Positions 25,170 through 39,121 of a stretch of 64,000 nt of DNA are shown here, in pieces; the stretch's first letter is position 1; the number at the start of each line of letters is the position of its first letter. The notes beneath the pieces are model-generated. The model saw only the letters and a list, made by a program, of their open reading frames with translations. It was not told the origin of the DNA and did no database searches. The stretch lies in the NCBI GenBank assembly GCA_032209605.1, contig JASFXZ010000004.1:926521-990520 (forward strand). Direction: 5' to 3'. Source of the stretch: Mactromeris polynyma (lineage: Eukaryota; Mollusca; Bivalvia; Venerida; Mactridae). The position numbers and the translations under genes are program-made.

Positions 25170-26200
25170 CCTTGTATTTATATAACTATATTGTAATAGA
25201 GATGTTGCAATTATTCAGACAAAGGACCTATAAAACCTACATAACGGGGGGAGGAAGGGAAGAACGAGATTTTATATTTTTCTACATATATTCATAGAAT
25301 GATCAGGATAAATGCCAAATCCTGTTTTTTAATTATTCACAGACGTCAATCGTTATCATGTTAGTACGTGTAGCTCTATTTAAGGTTGTTAGCCATGTAT
25401 AGTTATTTAAATGTCCATTACGACTGTTTACTGCAATACGCTTTTTATTCTTACAAGCTAGTTTTCTGATCTTATAAATCCATCTTTAAACAATCTGCGA
25501 CAATTTACTAGTATTAATGTTCACATACATGTACTTTTGAGATGACAAACTTATTTACAAAAATGTATTATTTATTTTTCTGTTTCCACTGAAATGTTAG
25601 TTGTTGCCGTTATTGAAGATTTATTTGTTCTATACATCCCAAATAATATTTAAAGTCAAACTATTGCCCAAGGCAATTTCAACATGCTGTCGAAACACAG
25701 TGGGGTGGCTAAGTTAGTCGCTAATGATAATGATCAAGAGACGTTAAATCCGAGTATATTCGGTTATAGCATGGAGCCAGTATCGATTATTGATTATTGA
25801 CCAGTTTGACAGGTGTCATTTTCGTGGGGAAGGGACACAATCTAAGTTAGAGGAAATGGACTAAACAAAGCCGATAATCAAGGGAGATCATTCTTGATAT
25901 TTATCTCAGAAAGCATAAACTTGAAATGAGCAATTAGCCAAAATGAAGTGTGTATTAAACTTAGGATCACCCATTAAAGCCCTGAAGCTTTTTTCCAATG
26001 GAGTCCCGATAAATACCTAAATAGCTAAGAAAACATAAAATAAAAAGAAACACAATACTTTGGTTTTTGGAAGCTCATTTAAAAAGGCATAATGGAGAAT
26101 ATAGTTATAGGTACATTGGTAATATGTTTATATGTGATACATACACTTACATTTCTTTTGATATAAAGTGCATAAGAATTAAAACAAAACATGTTCAATC
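25170..26200. other. Gene-free stretch containing one dispersed repeat (25685-25800)
   Basis: I see no gene. The segment 25685-25800 ('cacagtggggtg', 'gagacgttaaa', 'cggttatagcatggagcca') recurs at 27778-27885 in the same orientation and is a dispersed repeat of unknown type. Confidence 0.55.
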
Positions 26201-26214
26201 TAGCATGAATATAT

Positions 26215-26981
26215 AAACCACTTTGCCTATGAGATATTAGCCACATCTAACAAGTGGCATTTAACAGCTTTCTTGAATTGTCCAATTTTAGTTATCTGTT
26301 TATATCAACAGGCTATGAGTTCAAATCTTTAATTGCAGAGTAATAAAAAAGTAACATTTTCTTATCCATTAGATTTTGGAACAACAAAATAATATAAAAT
26401 AGAGCGGGTAAAATGAGAATGAAAATCTCTTGTAAACATAAAACATTCTTTCATATAAGAAGGTCCTGTACTATTTACAATTTTATCACATGGTTCAAAC
26501 GAGGCTGCGTGTTTCTTGCTTCAATATTCAAGAGAGACATGTTAGCAAGATTTTTTCAAATAACACTTTCCCTTGGACCTTAACCATTTATACATCTGAC
26601 AAGACACATCTAGAGTTTGTCTTTAAAACACTTATTTAAACTAAGATACCAAGAGGAACAAGCATAGTCTGTATGACATTGTATAAGGGCAGAGCACAAA
26701 TGTTTTATAGTATTATGATATACTACCGAAGCATGTCTATACAAATATTTTAGTCTAGAATTGAACTTTGATATAATAGAGTTTACAACTGTTTAACCAG
26801 ATAAATTGTCATCAATACTTAAACCTAAATACTTTACAGATGCTATTTGAGTAATAGTATGATTATGGTACACGACTTTGAAACTTAAGACACGTTTTAA
26901 TTTCCTTTTAGAACCAAATAAAATACACTCAGAGGACACATTGAAAATATACACAAACCGTTTCATGTTTTGATGAGACAA
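26215..26981 (-). mobile_element. Non-LTR retrotransposon relic, C-terminal end of reverse transcriptase
   Basis: On the minus strand the frame from 26981 reads CILFGSKRKLKRVLSF and then SVKYLGLSIDDNLSG, the typical 'thumb' region after the RT catalytic core in LINE elements. After an in-frame stop it continues with VVNSIISKFNSRLKYLYR and CSALIQCHTDYACSSWYLS. Further pieces follow (SLNKCFKDKL, LNIEARNTQPR) through more stops. It is dead and 5'-truncated; the clade is not determined. Confidence 0.8.
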
Positions 26982-26999
26982 CGACGTATGCTTGTTTCT

Positions 27000-27890
27000 T
27001 TATCACTTTATCTTCCTCATCTCGTTAGTATGTGTGGGTCGAGGCCATCACGCAATTTACTTTACAAAGCAATGAAGTTAACAATAAAACAATCCATAAT
27101 ACAAGTATACATAACAAAGTTGCGCTTTGAGGGTCACATTTTTGATATGTATTGTAAAGATTGGGATAACTTTATTGTTGTCCATGACGCAGATATCTTA
27201 TTTAGAAACTTTAGCTTTATATTCAGTTTTTCAACACCAGCGAAACAAGGAAACTTAAATAATGCATCCATATTTTATTGCTAAATCATGGACTCGTCAG
27301 GATTCCATTATAGTGCCCAAAACCTGCTTTTTAATTGAAAGTTTGTTTGCAAATTTATTAAACAAATACCCGAATATAAACAATGCAATACTACATACAA
27401 CAGAACAGAATACTTTATTCAAACTACAGGCTTAAATGCTATACTTAGTGCCCGGCGTACACACTTGTACATAGTATATCACAAATAAATTTATATTTAC
27501 TATCAATTAGATATTACATGTATCACCAATGCACATATGATGATGGTATAAATAATTGCATTCCATCGTAAACAATACCAGATCATGTTTTTAAATGGAA
27601 CAGACAAAATAAGTAGTTTTATTTGTCAGTGTCATTATAATTTCTGTTGAATAAAGAATAATTTATCTTTGCTATGCTAGAAAGTTAAGTAGCTATCTTC
27701 TGCCTAAACAAAATACAAGGCATGTGCATAATGCAATATATTTTTTCGAAAGAGGCTACAATATAACCATAAAATAAGCACAGTGGGGTGCTAATTAAGT
27801 CGCGAACGATATTAATCATGAGACGTTAAAGTAGCGTAATATAATCGGTTATAGCATGGAGCCAATATCGATCAAGTCTGGGGAATATTG
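27000..27890. other. Gene-free stretch with repeat copy at 27778-27885
   Basis: I see no gene. The segment 27778-27885 is the second copy of the repeat at 25685-25800. Confidence 0.5.
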
Positions 27891-28789
27891 CGATGCATAA
27901 TAAGGAAAATGTGAAAATATGAAAGTAGGCGTGATCTAGAAGTTTGGATTTGGATCTCAGTGCTTTCATCGATCGATATTCTACTTTCAACACCAAAAAT
28001 ATCATCCCCGGTAATATTGTATTTGCTTGTGTTGGTCGGTGACAAAAATGCTATTTTTTCGCTTAGGGTTTAACCGTTAGTTGTAGCCACATGCCGCACA
28101 ACTAGCACCACGGAAGGGGAGTTATTGTGGCAATATTTGCACTTTGCCGCTTGGTCCAGAAATGATAAAATGTCGACATTATATCCATCACAATTCATTT
28201 CCTATCGCCAGGCAATTCATGACAATAGGGAAACAATCCATGACATTGTTTTAAGCGTTCAATACACACTTTTCGCCAGAACGGTAAAACAATATTCAAT
28301 CGAATATGTGTTGCGCATGGTGAGATCGAAACGTTACACCATATGCGCTTGAAATATGTTATTTATCGCTTAATCAGAGATGTCTTTTCATTCAATGATA
28401 AGACAAATAAATCTTTTTATATTTTATGCATTTTCGTCCATATTTATCAAAATATATTATCATTGTGCATTTGCATGAAAGTTAAATTATTTCTTACGAC
28501 GCATGTGCAGTATACTCATGGAATTTTAGGACAGAAAGAATGAAATATACCATTTTTCTCAACCCAACTCGTCAGTAATCCATGACCCTATCGACGCCAA
28601 TGCTTGACACGCAGTTGACACAAATTAGACTTTGCATTGACTAAGCAGGAACCCCGTGGAAATAGTGCTGTGACAATGAAAATTGCTAAACAAACAAAAT
28701 AAGTCTTACATAAGCGACTAAGGTGTCGTAGGCAAGCCAAAATTATCGTGATACCTGGAAACCTGTAGTAATGTAAGGCAATTCATACA

Positions 28790-29065
28790 GATGTCGATGC
28801 GGAATCTGTGTATATTTTAAAATGCGTCATCTCGTCACTCGGCCTTCAGTGGTACTTGCAAAAGTAACCACAATATTGGAAACACGTATCACTGCCGTAT
28901 TTCAATGCGAAATTAACCGATTAGCTAGATCGCCAAAATGTTCCAAGACACGAAACGTCATAAATTGTGTACATATTTGATTGGTTCTAACACGGGTATT
29001 CCCTATCATTAACTCAATAGCCACGTGCTCGTTCTGACCAATAACATTTAGCATCATGGAAAAAT
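28790..29065 (-). repeat. Dispersed repeat, inverted relative to 54035-54300
   Basis: This stretch is the reverse-complement relative of 54035-54300. Matching blocks include 'aaatgcgtcatctcgt' (28820) against 'acgagatgacgcattt' (54265), and 'tgtgtacatatttgattgg' against 'ccaatcaaatgtgtacaca'. It is noncoding. Confidence 0.7.
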
Positions 29066-29849
29066 GGTAATTTCGTTTATTTGACTGAATCAATGGCTAT
29101 ATCAGAAAGGTTAATAAGGTCAAATATCACAACATACTTGTGAATGTAACGGCAGTGGAATCAAAGCGTTGTTTTGGCAGCGTAAGAAGTGCCTTTGAGA
29201 AGTAGATTCCAATCGTGGATGCAGTACAGTGTGATGGGTTTAATTGAATACCCGATTTTTGATTATCAAAAGTTCTTATTAGATTCACAAAGGAGCTTTC
29301 GGAGCCATTAAGGAAGAAACTTGCATCATCTGAAACAGTGTTTGATTAACTTCGGTATCTTTTTACTTTTAACCATTTTATGTTTTGATTATTGTTTGCA
29401 TATATTAACGGAATTTCTATACTGTCAATAAACATATAGTGAGAGTGGATAACCTTGTCTCACTCCTTTTTTAATTTGAAAGAATTCTATGAAGTGTCCA
29501 TTATTAGAAATTCAACTTTAATCTAAGTTATAAAAGATTTGTACGATGTAGTTGTCTAATACTTAAACGAATATTGCGGTCTAACTGATAGTTCAATATT
29601 AATAGCACATAGTCATTTGATAATAGAACTAGCAAGACGAAGACAAGGACATGTTGGCGAATTATTTCGCGTTCATCGATGACTGTTTACCAGACTATAC
29701 GTATTTTTAAATAAAATATCTTTAATGATTTTGCCAGTTATAATTTGATACACGGAATTTCATCGGAGTCTCAATAACGGTAGTAAAAACAAGTTTTCGA
29801 AGCATCTGTAAGTTGCGGAATATTATATACAGTAAACGTTAATCATTCA

Positions 29850-29970
29850 TGTACTAATGCTGTCCCATCAAATTTCAGAATATTCTCTATTGAAGAAAAA
29901 CGCAGTATTTCTTTATCTTACCGACCGGATTGTTTAACCTAACTTCTTGTTCTTTGTTAACACTCGATGA
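29850..29970. repeat. Dispersed repeat, copy 2 (partner 13400-13560)
   Basis: It shares 'cccatcaaat.tcagaatatt' and 'cgaccggatt' plus spacing with the copy near 13410. It is noncoding. Confidence 0.45.
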
Positions 29971-30067
29971 CTATTGGTAAATATTGTTGACGTTATCATG
30001 TATTTTTCGTCCAAAGTGTCGTTAACATTGATCCACTTTATAAGTTACATTTTTTACACGAAAATGG

Positions 30068-30148
30068 CGTCAGTTCGCTGTGGTATTGTGGTTAGCATAA
30101 TGTACCGGCAATTCGAAGACCCGGGTTCGAATCCCGGTATTGCCACTG
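30068..30148 (+). repeat. tRNA-like element with intact T-arm
   Basis: The D-arm/A-box-like 'tgtggttagcataatg' is followed by a perfect T-arm, 'ccgggttcgaatcccgg', and 'attgcca' at the 3' side. No good anticodon stem can be drawn between them, so a tRNA pseudogene or SINE head is more likely than a functional tRNA. Confidence 0.6.
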
Positions 30149-30179
30149 ACCGATTGTTCTTGTTCCTTAAAACATGACT

Positions 30180-31880
30180 TTATTTAAATAAACATTAATG
30201 ATAAGCATCAGTGTTTGCGGCTTTAACAGATACAATCCCCTATATAAGCCTTTAAATCACTATGCGTTATGAAATAACCATTCAAGAATAACTTACACAC
30301 ACAGAGATAAATCCAAAATATTGGCACCATATGGTGCACTACCATCCTGCCAAGAGGAATTTTAGCCGCGTAATAGGTTCACTTCCTCTTAGTATAATGT
30401 GTACGCTTATTACAAATGTGTCTTTACCTTCTTAATAAAAATTACGTAATGACACCTTAAATATGCGTTCATAACTTCCTGTTTGTTTTAATTCGATATT
30501 AAGTCAGGTATATATGATCAGTTGCACAAACTCCTCCTAGTATGCGACTTTAATTTGTTTATGATAAAATGCATTAGTTAGACATCACATAAACCTCCAT
30601 TTAATTCGCGTGTAATGTTATCAAGGTCTACGGACTTTAACTCGCATCCGTACATTCTAAAAAACGAACGATGATAGAATTTTTGTATATTGTTTCCACA
30701 TATATTTAAATAGAATTGTCCATAAAGTGACGAATGTCTCTATACACAAACAACGTTTTTAATTGAATTAAGGGCAGAATGTTCTTTCCAGTACATATTT
30801 AAAATCAAAAGTCTAAGAATTCTTACCATGGCGTCAGAATATAAAACGTAATGAAATCATATTAGCATTTGCTTTACTTTTTTTGCAGAAATTGTTTTAA
30901 ACATGTTTTAACCACGAACTTGCTTAAATGATAATTTTGTACCGAAATATGCTGGTTTGATATATGTTTTATTGAAGTACCATTTCAGCAACCAGTTATG
31001 AGCCTAGACAAACCCGTCAAATAATCAATGATACACGGTCCACATGAATACGACGTACTCTAGCGATCGTTGCATTAAGAACAATGCTCGCGACATTTCG
31101 TGTCCTTATCACGTGAACAGTCATGACATTGTAAATGGGTGGTAAATAGTTCGGTCATTGGTTGCGCATCTAAAGTAGTTACTTGTTAGTCGGCATGCAA
31201 ATTAATGTGTCATTTGCACTATATGTTCCGTTCCTAATGTAACCATTTTTCTTATGGTACACCCATGATTTAGTAGTATTACTCCTTATCGTATGTTTTA
31301 ATGTAGGGCGGCTACGTTAAATTACCATTAACCTGAACAGCAATAGACATAATTTACAGATCGCAGCACAACAGTGAAGGTGGAAAATCTGCACTATGCA
31401 ACATGGCGTTTGCCTTTTGAATTCATCTGATTGGACATAAAGTCGTGTGGTAACTGTAAATATTTCTTTATCAATTGACAAAGAAATCAAAATTTAATTA
31501 TTTATAATCAAGTAACAATGTTTTGAACAAGTATTTACAATTAGAAGTACAAGTATGTCATTGTTGTTTTATTACTCGATATAAAGACAACACCCTTTCC
31601 TGCAGTATACTCATTTATTAGTTTTTACTTAGAGGCAAAATAAAGAATAACTTTTGTTAATGCCCGTTATTTTTCATCGCACATATTCAAAATTCTGCGA
31701 GGACGTATTTTAACACAAAGTACAATAGTACAGTGTAATATTACTGAATGAAACGCTTGACTATACGTGGATTTTGTACGTTGCACCTGTAACATATTTG
31801 ACAATCGAAGTTTACTGTGTATCAGTGTTTGATTGGCTCGGTTGTTTATCCTAACAAACAACAAGGTTAAATTTTGAATC
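30180..31880. other. Gene-free intergenic stretch
   Basis: AT-rich DNA with no ORF that resembles a known domain, no tandem array and no long inverted repeat that I can see. Confidence 0.4.
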
Positions 31881-31890
31881 ACATGATGAT

Positions 31891-31995
31891 ATGGTTCTCA
31901 GTAAAGTTGCTGATAAAAATCGTGTTATTGGGATGTTACAGGCTGGCCGCTCAAAGCGCTTTGTGGCTCGTTTGATGCAATGCAAAGAAACGTGT
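31891..31995 (+). pseudogene. Tc1-like transposase relic (N-terminal helix-turn-helix)
   Basis: The frame starts MVLSKVADKNRVIGMLQAGR and continues SKRFVARLMQC. The VIGMLQAGRS..FVAR part matches the first DNA-binding helix-turn-helix of Tc1-type transposases. The similarity then stops, and no DDE domain follows. It is a short fossil. Confidence 0.55.
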
Positions 31996-32009
31996 AATAT
32001 GTTGTTGTC

Positions 32010-35000
32010 GTACACACTTCCTTATTACATGTATTTAAATGCACATCTGTAACAATAAATTGCACGTAATGTACATACATGTTTGTTTTCATTTTGAATC
32101 TAGACAATGCAGTGAAGCGTTTCTCATCTGAAACTGTAGGGACTAAAGAATGTTCTGATCAGAAGATTTTCGGACAATAATGGTTGTCTGTATTCCGGAA
32201 CATACGGTAGCCATTGGAATGCAAATTATACAAGCGATGTAGATCTGACAAATTCTAACACACCCTTTAGTGATCAGTGACCTATGAATTTACGAATGGA
32301 ATGGACCGTTGTACAAACGTGTTAAAGTAAAATAGTAAGTTAAAAAAAAGTTTTGTCTTCTTGTTTTTAGCTCAACCATTACTACTGACACAATTTTCAA
32401 AGTAAGTACAAAGATACCTCATTTATCATATATAGTGTAAAGTATTATCAATTTTCGTATTGTGATCTATTGCTTTGATACATTATATATTTACATTGTT
32501 TTTGTTATATTTCTACGAATAAGAGTAATGAAGATGCCGCAACGAAACCTTTAATTTGATAGGGTGACTTAACGAATGTGCTGTCGACGTCCGATCGACA
32601 TTTTATGCAAATATTAAACAGCACGTGACGTACCTGAAGTCCACGATCAATTTATCAATGGATATGAGAGTTAAGTGCTATGTGGAAGTATATGTGAAAT
32701 ACGAAGTTGTCTACCTTTGTAAAGAAGGGTATAACTACGAAACGCATCTTCTGTTTACTAGCATACACTAGTTGATCAAGCGATGACTTTATGACAATAG
32801 ATTACGTTTTCACACCTGAACCACTAATTAGTCTAATTACATCATACTTGACTATATCGATAGAGAAAAGGAACATAAACGGCATTGTATTGTAATGTTG
32901 TACATGTGTATTGTAGTGTTGATGTCAGATCCGCAATCGGTCGTCGACAAAGTAGACAACAATTTAGAGTGTGTATGACTGCCCAAGGGATGTACCAAAA
33001 TTACAATAATTCATAAATCAGCATAACACCGTGCATGTACGTTATCAAAACATGGTCAAAGTAACCTTATCATGTCTGTTGCACATTATGCCAATATGAC
33101 TCCCTTGTCCTAATGTTTTGAAAATGTATAAATTAAAAGGAAAACATAATTACTCTGTATAGTAAACATTATTCAACAAGGTTCTATAACTTATTATATG
33201 TTGTAATCAGTGTTTATTCTTGAATAATGGAAGTGCAAAGGTGCGAAATACAATAATGTAGTACCTTACACATATACGTCGGAACGTAAATGAGTGAAAT
33301 CATAGGAATAGATACAATACTTAATACACGTTTCAATAGTGCTGTTAGATTTATCACACGTCGGTGTATGAACTTTCAAGACAGATCCATATACATTTAG
33401 GTAAGAACATGCTCTCGTGCGTAAAACTCCTGTTTGGTTAACTTTTCTTCAAAACAAAGCTGCAGCTTCTCAATACACTTAACTTAGGTCCTATTTTAAA
33501 TTGTAATGCTCCATGTTATAAATTTATGCGTTCGCGGTTAATAAAGTAGCATTTGTTCTCACTTACTGACCATTAAATGCCTGTGCATTTACAGTTAAGT
33601 ATATTAATTTATTTCGTGTTGTGATATTTTGATTTGATACAATAGATGCTCACATTGTTCTGGTTATACATGTTAATCAGAAAGTAAGTGTAAAGAATGT
33701 GCCTAAATAAAGAAACTTCTATTTAGTTGAGGGGCTTAACGACTGTGATTTTGATGATAACCATCACGGTATGTAGTGTAAGGTCTAAACCTCTTTATCA
33801 CTAGCTAGATAAAACCATGTATATTTGGTTGTCGACATTGATTGTCATCTGCGGATCTTTGGTGGTCGAAATACATTGTAAGTGTATATGTAAGAATAAG
33901 TAAAGAAGTGTAAAAGTTTGATTGTTTTTGTACAAGTATATGACACTATGTCTGGTTTTTAAATGGAGAAAAAATGACATAAATTGGGTTTAAGAGCAAA
34001 ACATGGTGTTCAGCTATTGGTAAATTGATACGTTGATATCTACGTGAACATTAAAAGTATGATTTCAACTGATAAGTCATACGATAATATTAAACATCAC
34101 CCGGTGCTTCCCCATGTAATCTTCCATGTATCATGGGATTTAATAAAAAAATTTATAACTCGCGCAGTCAATGAGACATGTGTGTGTTCGATGTATAATC
34201 GTAAAGGCGATAAAGGTTATCAATATGTCGTAAGCTACAAATTGCCTGATGACCATATACGATTATTAAACAGCATATGATAACGTTGGATAGCGTATAT
34301 ATTTATATTAGTTATTGAGGTCACCTACAGCTTCTGCATTACAGCAGTCATAACAATAATAAACAATTCAATTATGTATTAGAGTTCAAATATATGTTCG
34401 CCCTTGTATCAAAGTGAAACATACTGTTTATTGTTTATTCCCTTGCTACAAAGAGAGCATCTTTATGAACTGTTTTGATGCGAATATTCCCCTCCTAACT
34501 ATGAAGTGTGATGTATCATGTAAGTGTCTCACTATCTTGTATTTCGAACATAAATCTCGTTTTATGTTGCAGACAATTCTTGCAAGTATCAACGTTTTAT
34601 TTTCGAGAGCATGCACTGCACGACAGATTGGTTTCCTAAAGTAGTATTGGAGAATATTCAGATAAGCGATTTAATAATTTGAAATGGAACTATTTGCGAA
34701 TTCTACATACGTAATACTGTAAGTGAATTATACAGTATATATTATATATATTTTCCAGTACAATCTATATAGATGCACATGTTGCGTTATGTAGACATTT
34801 TATACGGTTTTACAACATATAGATTAATTAATACTGTAATATATTACACTTTATGATTGTGTGACTGCCTCATACAGTAAAACTTGTATATCTATGGTAG
34901 TGATTTATGCCGAAAACGAAACCGAAAGTAGGCTTCGTTTTCTGAAAACAATCGCTACAAAGAAAAATGTGTCAATAGTCTAAGCTTACTTATATTTAGA

Positions 35001-35440
35001 TACTCGTATTACGCAATACGTCTCTGGTTGTAGGGTACAATGTTATTTACTGTTGTCAGTGCAGGTTTTTACAATATAGGACTTTAAAATACTAAATGCG
35101 TAAAAACACAGACAATGACGTATATGTACAGTGTTTAAAGTGCGCATGGCATTGAACTTAATTGGAAAATCGTTTTAAGGTTTTAGAACATTTCCAATTA
35201 ACCCTCGTTTTTGTTTTCGAGTGTAAAATGACGACCTATTGAATGTCGATATGAAAGTTTAGGCGAATGATATTCAGTGCACAGGCCTGTACACAATGAT
35301 AACGGATCATAACCATCAACTATGTGTTACAGTTGACGGTACGAACATTATATCACTAAGGAATATACTGATGTGAACATATTAAGAAATATTATGAAAT
35401 TGAACGGAATAAATATAAATTGATAAATCTATTATATTTA
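32010..35440. other. Gene-free intergenic stretch
   Basis: AT-rich sequence. The reading frames present are short and do not resemble protein domains, and I see no clear repeat structure. Confidence 0.4.
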
Positions 35441-35450
35441 TATTTGGAAG

Positions 35451-36237
35451 TAGATGGGCGTGTGGATAGAATGTGTCAACCATGTTTAAAGATTGGCGCC
35501 AAGCGTTCAGCTGATTCGTTCTGTTCTACATGCAGGGAATTCCAATGTAATGATTGCACAAATGGTCATAAAATTTACACTTTAACGGAAAATCACAAAC
35601 TGGTAAGTGTCAGCGAAGTGGTATCCCAACTTGCTGCTAACGATACAGAGGTCATCGGCATGGACGGACTTGATATGTGTGAAACACACAATAAACCATT
35701 TGAGTTCTTCTGTGAAGATGACAAAACATTAATCTGCTATTCTTGTGCTATCTTAGATCACAGAATATGTGATAAAGTTGTCGATATAGCAGCAGTGGCA
35801 GAGAAAGGTCAGTGCAATGAATTGCGAGAAAAGTGACAAACCGCAATAATAACGTCTAATCATGCAGTTGAAAACATAAAGGAAGCAGAAACCCATGTAA
35901 ATAGCGACATTCAACGTATACCAGAACAGCTCAATATAATAAAGCAAACAATGAATGAAATATTTGATGACTTCGCAGAGAAGGTGACAAAGGACGCGGA
36001 AGGCTATCGGGTGTAGCAGACGGTCCATATGATCATGCATTTGTAGGCAATAATTATACAAGGTCGTTAGAAGAGATTACTCCTGCAGGTCGTGTATTGA
36101 CATCACATCAGGTAGGTATGTTTTATCCACGATATATCGCGTGTCAAAGGACAGAAAAAGACTTGCTGTCTCTAATGCTGCAGTTGGAGCCGAAAAAATC
36201 AAACTATATCAAATACTCTGAAAATGAACGGGTATGA
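35451..36237 (+). pseudogene. TRIM-like double B-box protein, broken
   Basis: After an acceptor-like 'atatttggaag' the frame reads two B-box zinc fingers. The first has CQPCLKIGAKR, CSTCREFQCNDC and GHKIYTLTENH. The second has CETHNKPFEFFCEDD, CYSCAILDH and C. A coiled-coil-type stretch follows (HAVENIKEAETHVNSDIQ, EQLNIIKQTMNEIFDDFAEK) but is interrupted by TGA at 35834-35836 and TAG at 36014-36016. After the TAG, another frame (GVADGPYDHAFVGN and EEITPAGRVLTSHQ) continues to 36237 and resembles the propeller region seen in TRIM/NHL-type proteins. No RING domain was found upstream. In related proteins these domains mediate ubiquitin ligation or immune signalling. Two stops and a frame change indicate a pseudogene. 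Confidence 0.7.
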
Positions 36238-36239
36238 CA

Positions 36240-39100
36240 TTTTTGCTGTATTGTTTACAATATGTATTGAAAATTATGTATGATTTGGTGAGCGAATGAA
36301 TGAATACAATGCGATAAGACAAGTATGAAACCAGCAATATGTGTAAATCCGTGAAAGTGACTTGGTGATTATTTCTGGGTAAGTACATTCGTAAGTACTA
36401 CAATGTACAAGTCGTGAATTAAATTTTCATTCAAAATGTGATTTAATGCGAATCGTCTGTAAGCTACAATTTAATGACCGGTTCTTTTACCTTGTTTATG
36501 TATGAACTGTTTTCATTGCACTGGAATTTGAGAATAAAAGCTCTGTGGACGTTTTAGAGTTTAAGTTGGTTAGAAGACAACACTGCTCACTCCGCATACC
36601 AATGGATGGCTTCATCACTTACAAATTCAATTATATATTTAGGTTGGGATTCCAACAAGCAGGGGATATTAGACTTATAACATGAAAACAGCGATCATGG
36701 AGGCTCCTTATGATTTATATATACAAGCGGTTTAAGTTTTCATGCGTTTTGCGTTAACATCATGCTTCGTTTATTTGACGGAATGGGTATATGTTATGAG
36801 TTATGTTTATCATTGCTTAAATTATTATTCAAAATCTATGCTAAACTCGAATTGTGACGTTGATAGTTTTATCTTATCATATATTAAAATTAATTTTCTC
36901 TTGTACATCACTGTCCACCAGACTTCTGCAATATCCGATAAGATTGTACAATGCGAAATCTCCAGAGCAACACACTATTTAAAACGCTAATTTGACTGTT
37001 ATTTAAATACCGATGAAATATCTTGAACATATTTAATTGAGAGTAAATTCTTAATGCAGAAATTATTGTTATCGTCGTTGAAGAGAGGTTGTTGCTAAAC
37101 AGAGGACAATTTTGCAGGTGTCGCATTCTTCTTCGTCCGTGTTTTGCTATGGTATAATATTCGTGCCTTATTATATATGATCATATAGTGTCTATAATTT
37201 TTGATAACCTGAATATGATTATGTCCAGTTACCGTAAACAATGTGTTTATGAAATATACGGTACATGACTGGGAGAGGCGATGCTCTACGATGAGATACG
37301 GTCCAATCTGGGGAATATAGTAAGATCAAAGACTGATGTTAAGCTATGATATGTTCTCATCAATACAATGCTATACAATACTGTTTGAGTGCGTTGGAAA
37401 CGACATAGTAAAACACTGCACTGTGTAGTGATACCCGAACCGAATCTTAATGTGATATTTCAGCCACTGACCGCACCAAAGCTACTAATAAGTTCATTTA
37501 TGTTTGTGATGTTATTTGTTTACCTGAAGCACATATTTCATTTCTCCTCGTGCTTGTTGTGTGTTTTGTCTGTTCCATTTCCGGCTCGACTTCTTTATTC
37601 ATTTTATAAATTATGGCGGATTATTGGTAGATATGCGTATGACATTTATATTATATAGATACTACTATCAGCGTTATCACTGAACATCAAGCTCTGTATT
37701 TACATTGTGAAATTGAATATTTCGTTCAAATCCACGTGGATAATTATTGTATAATTTTGTGGTCGAATTTATTCAGTGTTTTATGTATAGCATTTTAACA
37801 TGCAAGTTGAGTTTTACCCTCGTAAATTGTTATCATGACCTGATGTTTGACTGAAGTGATGTACATTAGAATAGTACACACCATATGATCTAACATATGT
37901 ACAACAAATATATACATATACAGTGTCATTAAAAGGGAAGTAAGAATAAATCTTAGGATTGAATATCTATTATACGTAACAGAGTTGTTTCCCTTTTCAT
38001 TTGTTGCTCACATCATACATGATCAAATGCATTCAGTGATATCAATATATGTAAACGTGTTGGCAGGAAACAACAAATCAAATTGTACTGTGATAGATAC
38101 CATACATATTAAAGATAATAGACTGATTTTAACCGTAACTTAGAATACATCTTATTAATTGTTCGTTTATTGCTGTATTGTTTATTCAATATGTTTACAT
38201 CTTAAGCTATTTATTAGCAAAACTACGCAATCCATTGGTATTTCTTTCATGAATTGTATTTTAATTATGCTTATTTTCGATTTCAATGCTTATGTTAAAT
38301 TAAAATTGAGATAAAGAACATGTTTTTCTCTTTAAGTTACTTCATCCGTCATTTTAAACGTAGGAAAAGTATAGGCAATGTGTTTCCGTACCTCCGTTTG
38401 TCGTTGAGAATGTTAAGTTTTTTTCCAGTGTCACAACTTAGCATTCATTTAGCATATGATTATTTGTTTAGCACGAAGGAACATTATATTACGTGAAAGA
38501 GGGCATTCCTTGATGTGTACATATTGTTGAAAGAGTCCCTTTAAAGCGTTGGCTCTGCAAACATTTTTTTTATTATTACTACCGGAGTGTCTTAAACGAA
38601 GGTATGTACAGTTTTGAAATGTCACTTAATATACTTTGTAGGACTGCAAAAGAATTGCAGTGAGTGTATGGTCGTTATTTAGAACAGCGTGATTTTTGTA
38701 CCAATCTGTTGTTTACCGTGTCTGACTTTGTTTAACTAAGGGCACATTATAAATAAAATGACAATATGTGATTATTACCTATGTGTGTTGCTAATTAATT
38801 CGACTAAAATAATTTGTAAATTACTGATAATATACGTTACACAATATTGTAACACGACACTGGATTCCAAGGAAGATGGAACTCGCTTTTAACCGGTGTG
38901 TTTGTTTTAACCATGAGTGGTTAGTGTGTTGTGTCATTGTGTCGCTTGTACTTATTGCTTATTTAGCAGCTTACGCTAACTACCTGAACATGGTACAATT
39001 TAGGTATATACAATTTGACACTGTATTATTTTGGCTTCATATTGCCGTTCAACTACATTTTGCTAAGGGATATAACTAAACCACCACACATGTTTGACAC
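36240..39100. other. Gene-free intergenic stretch
   Basis: I find no domain-like ORF, RNA gene or repeat array here. The sequence is AT-rich. Confidence 0.4.
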
Positions 39101-39121
39101 CAAGGACTGTTAATAACTACA

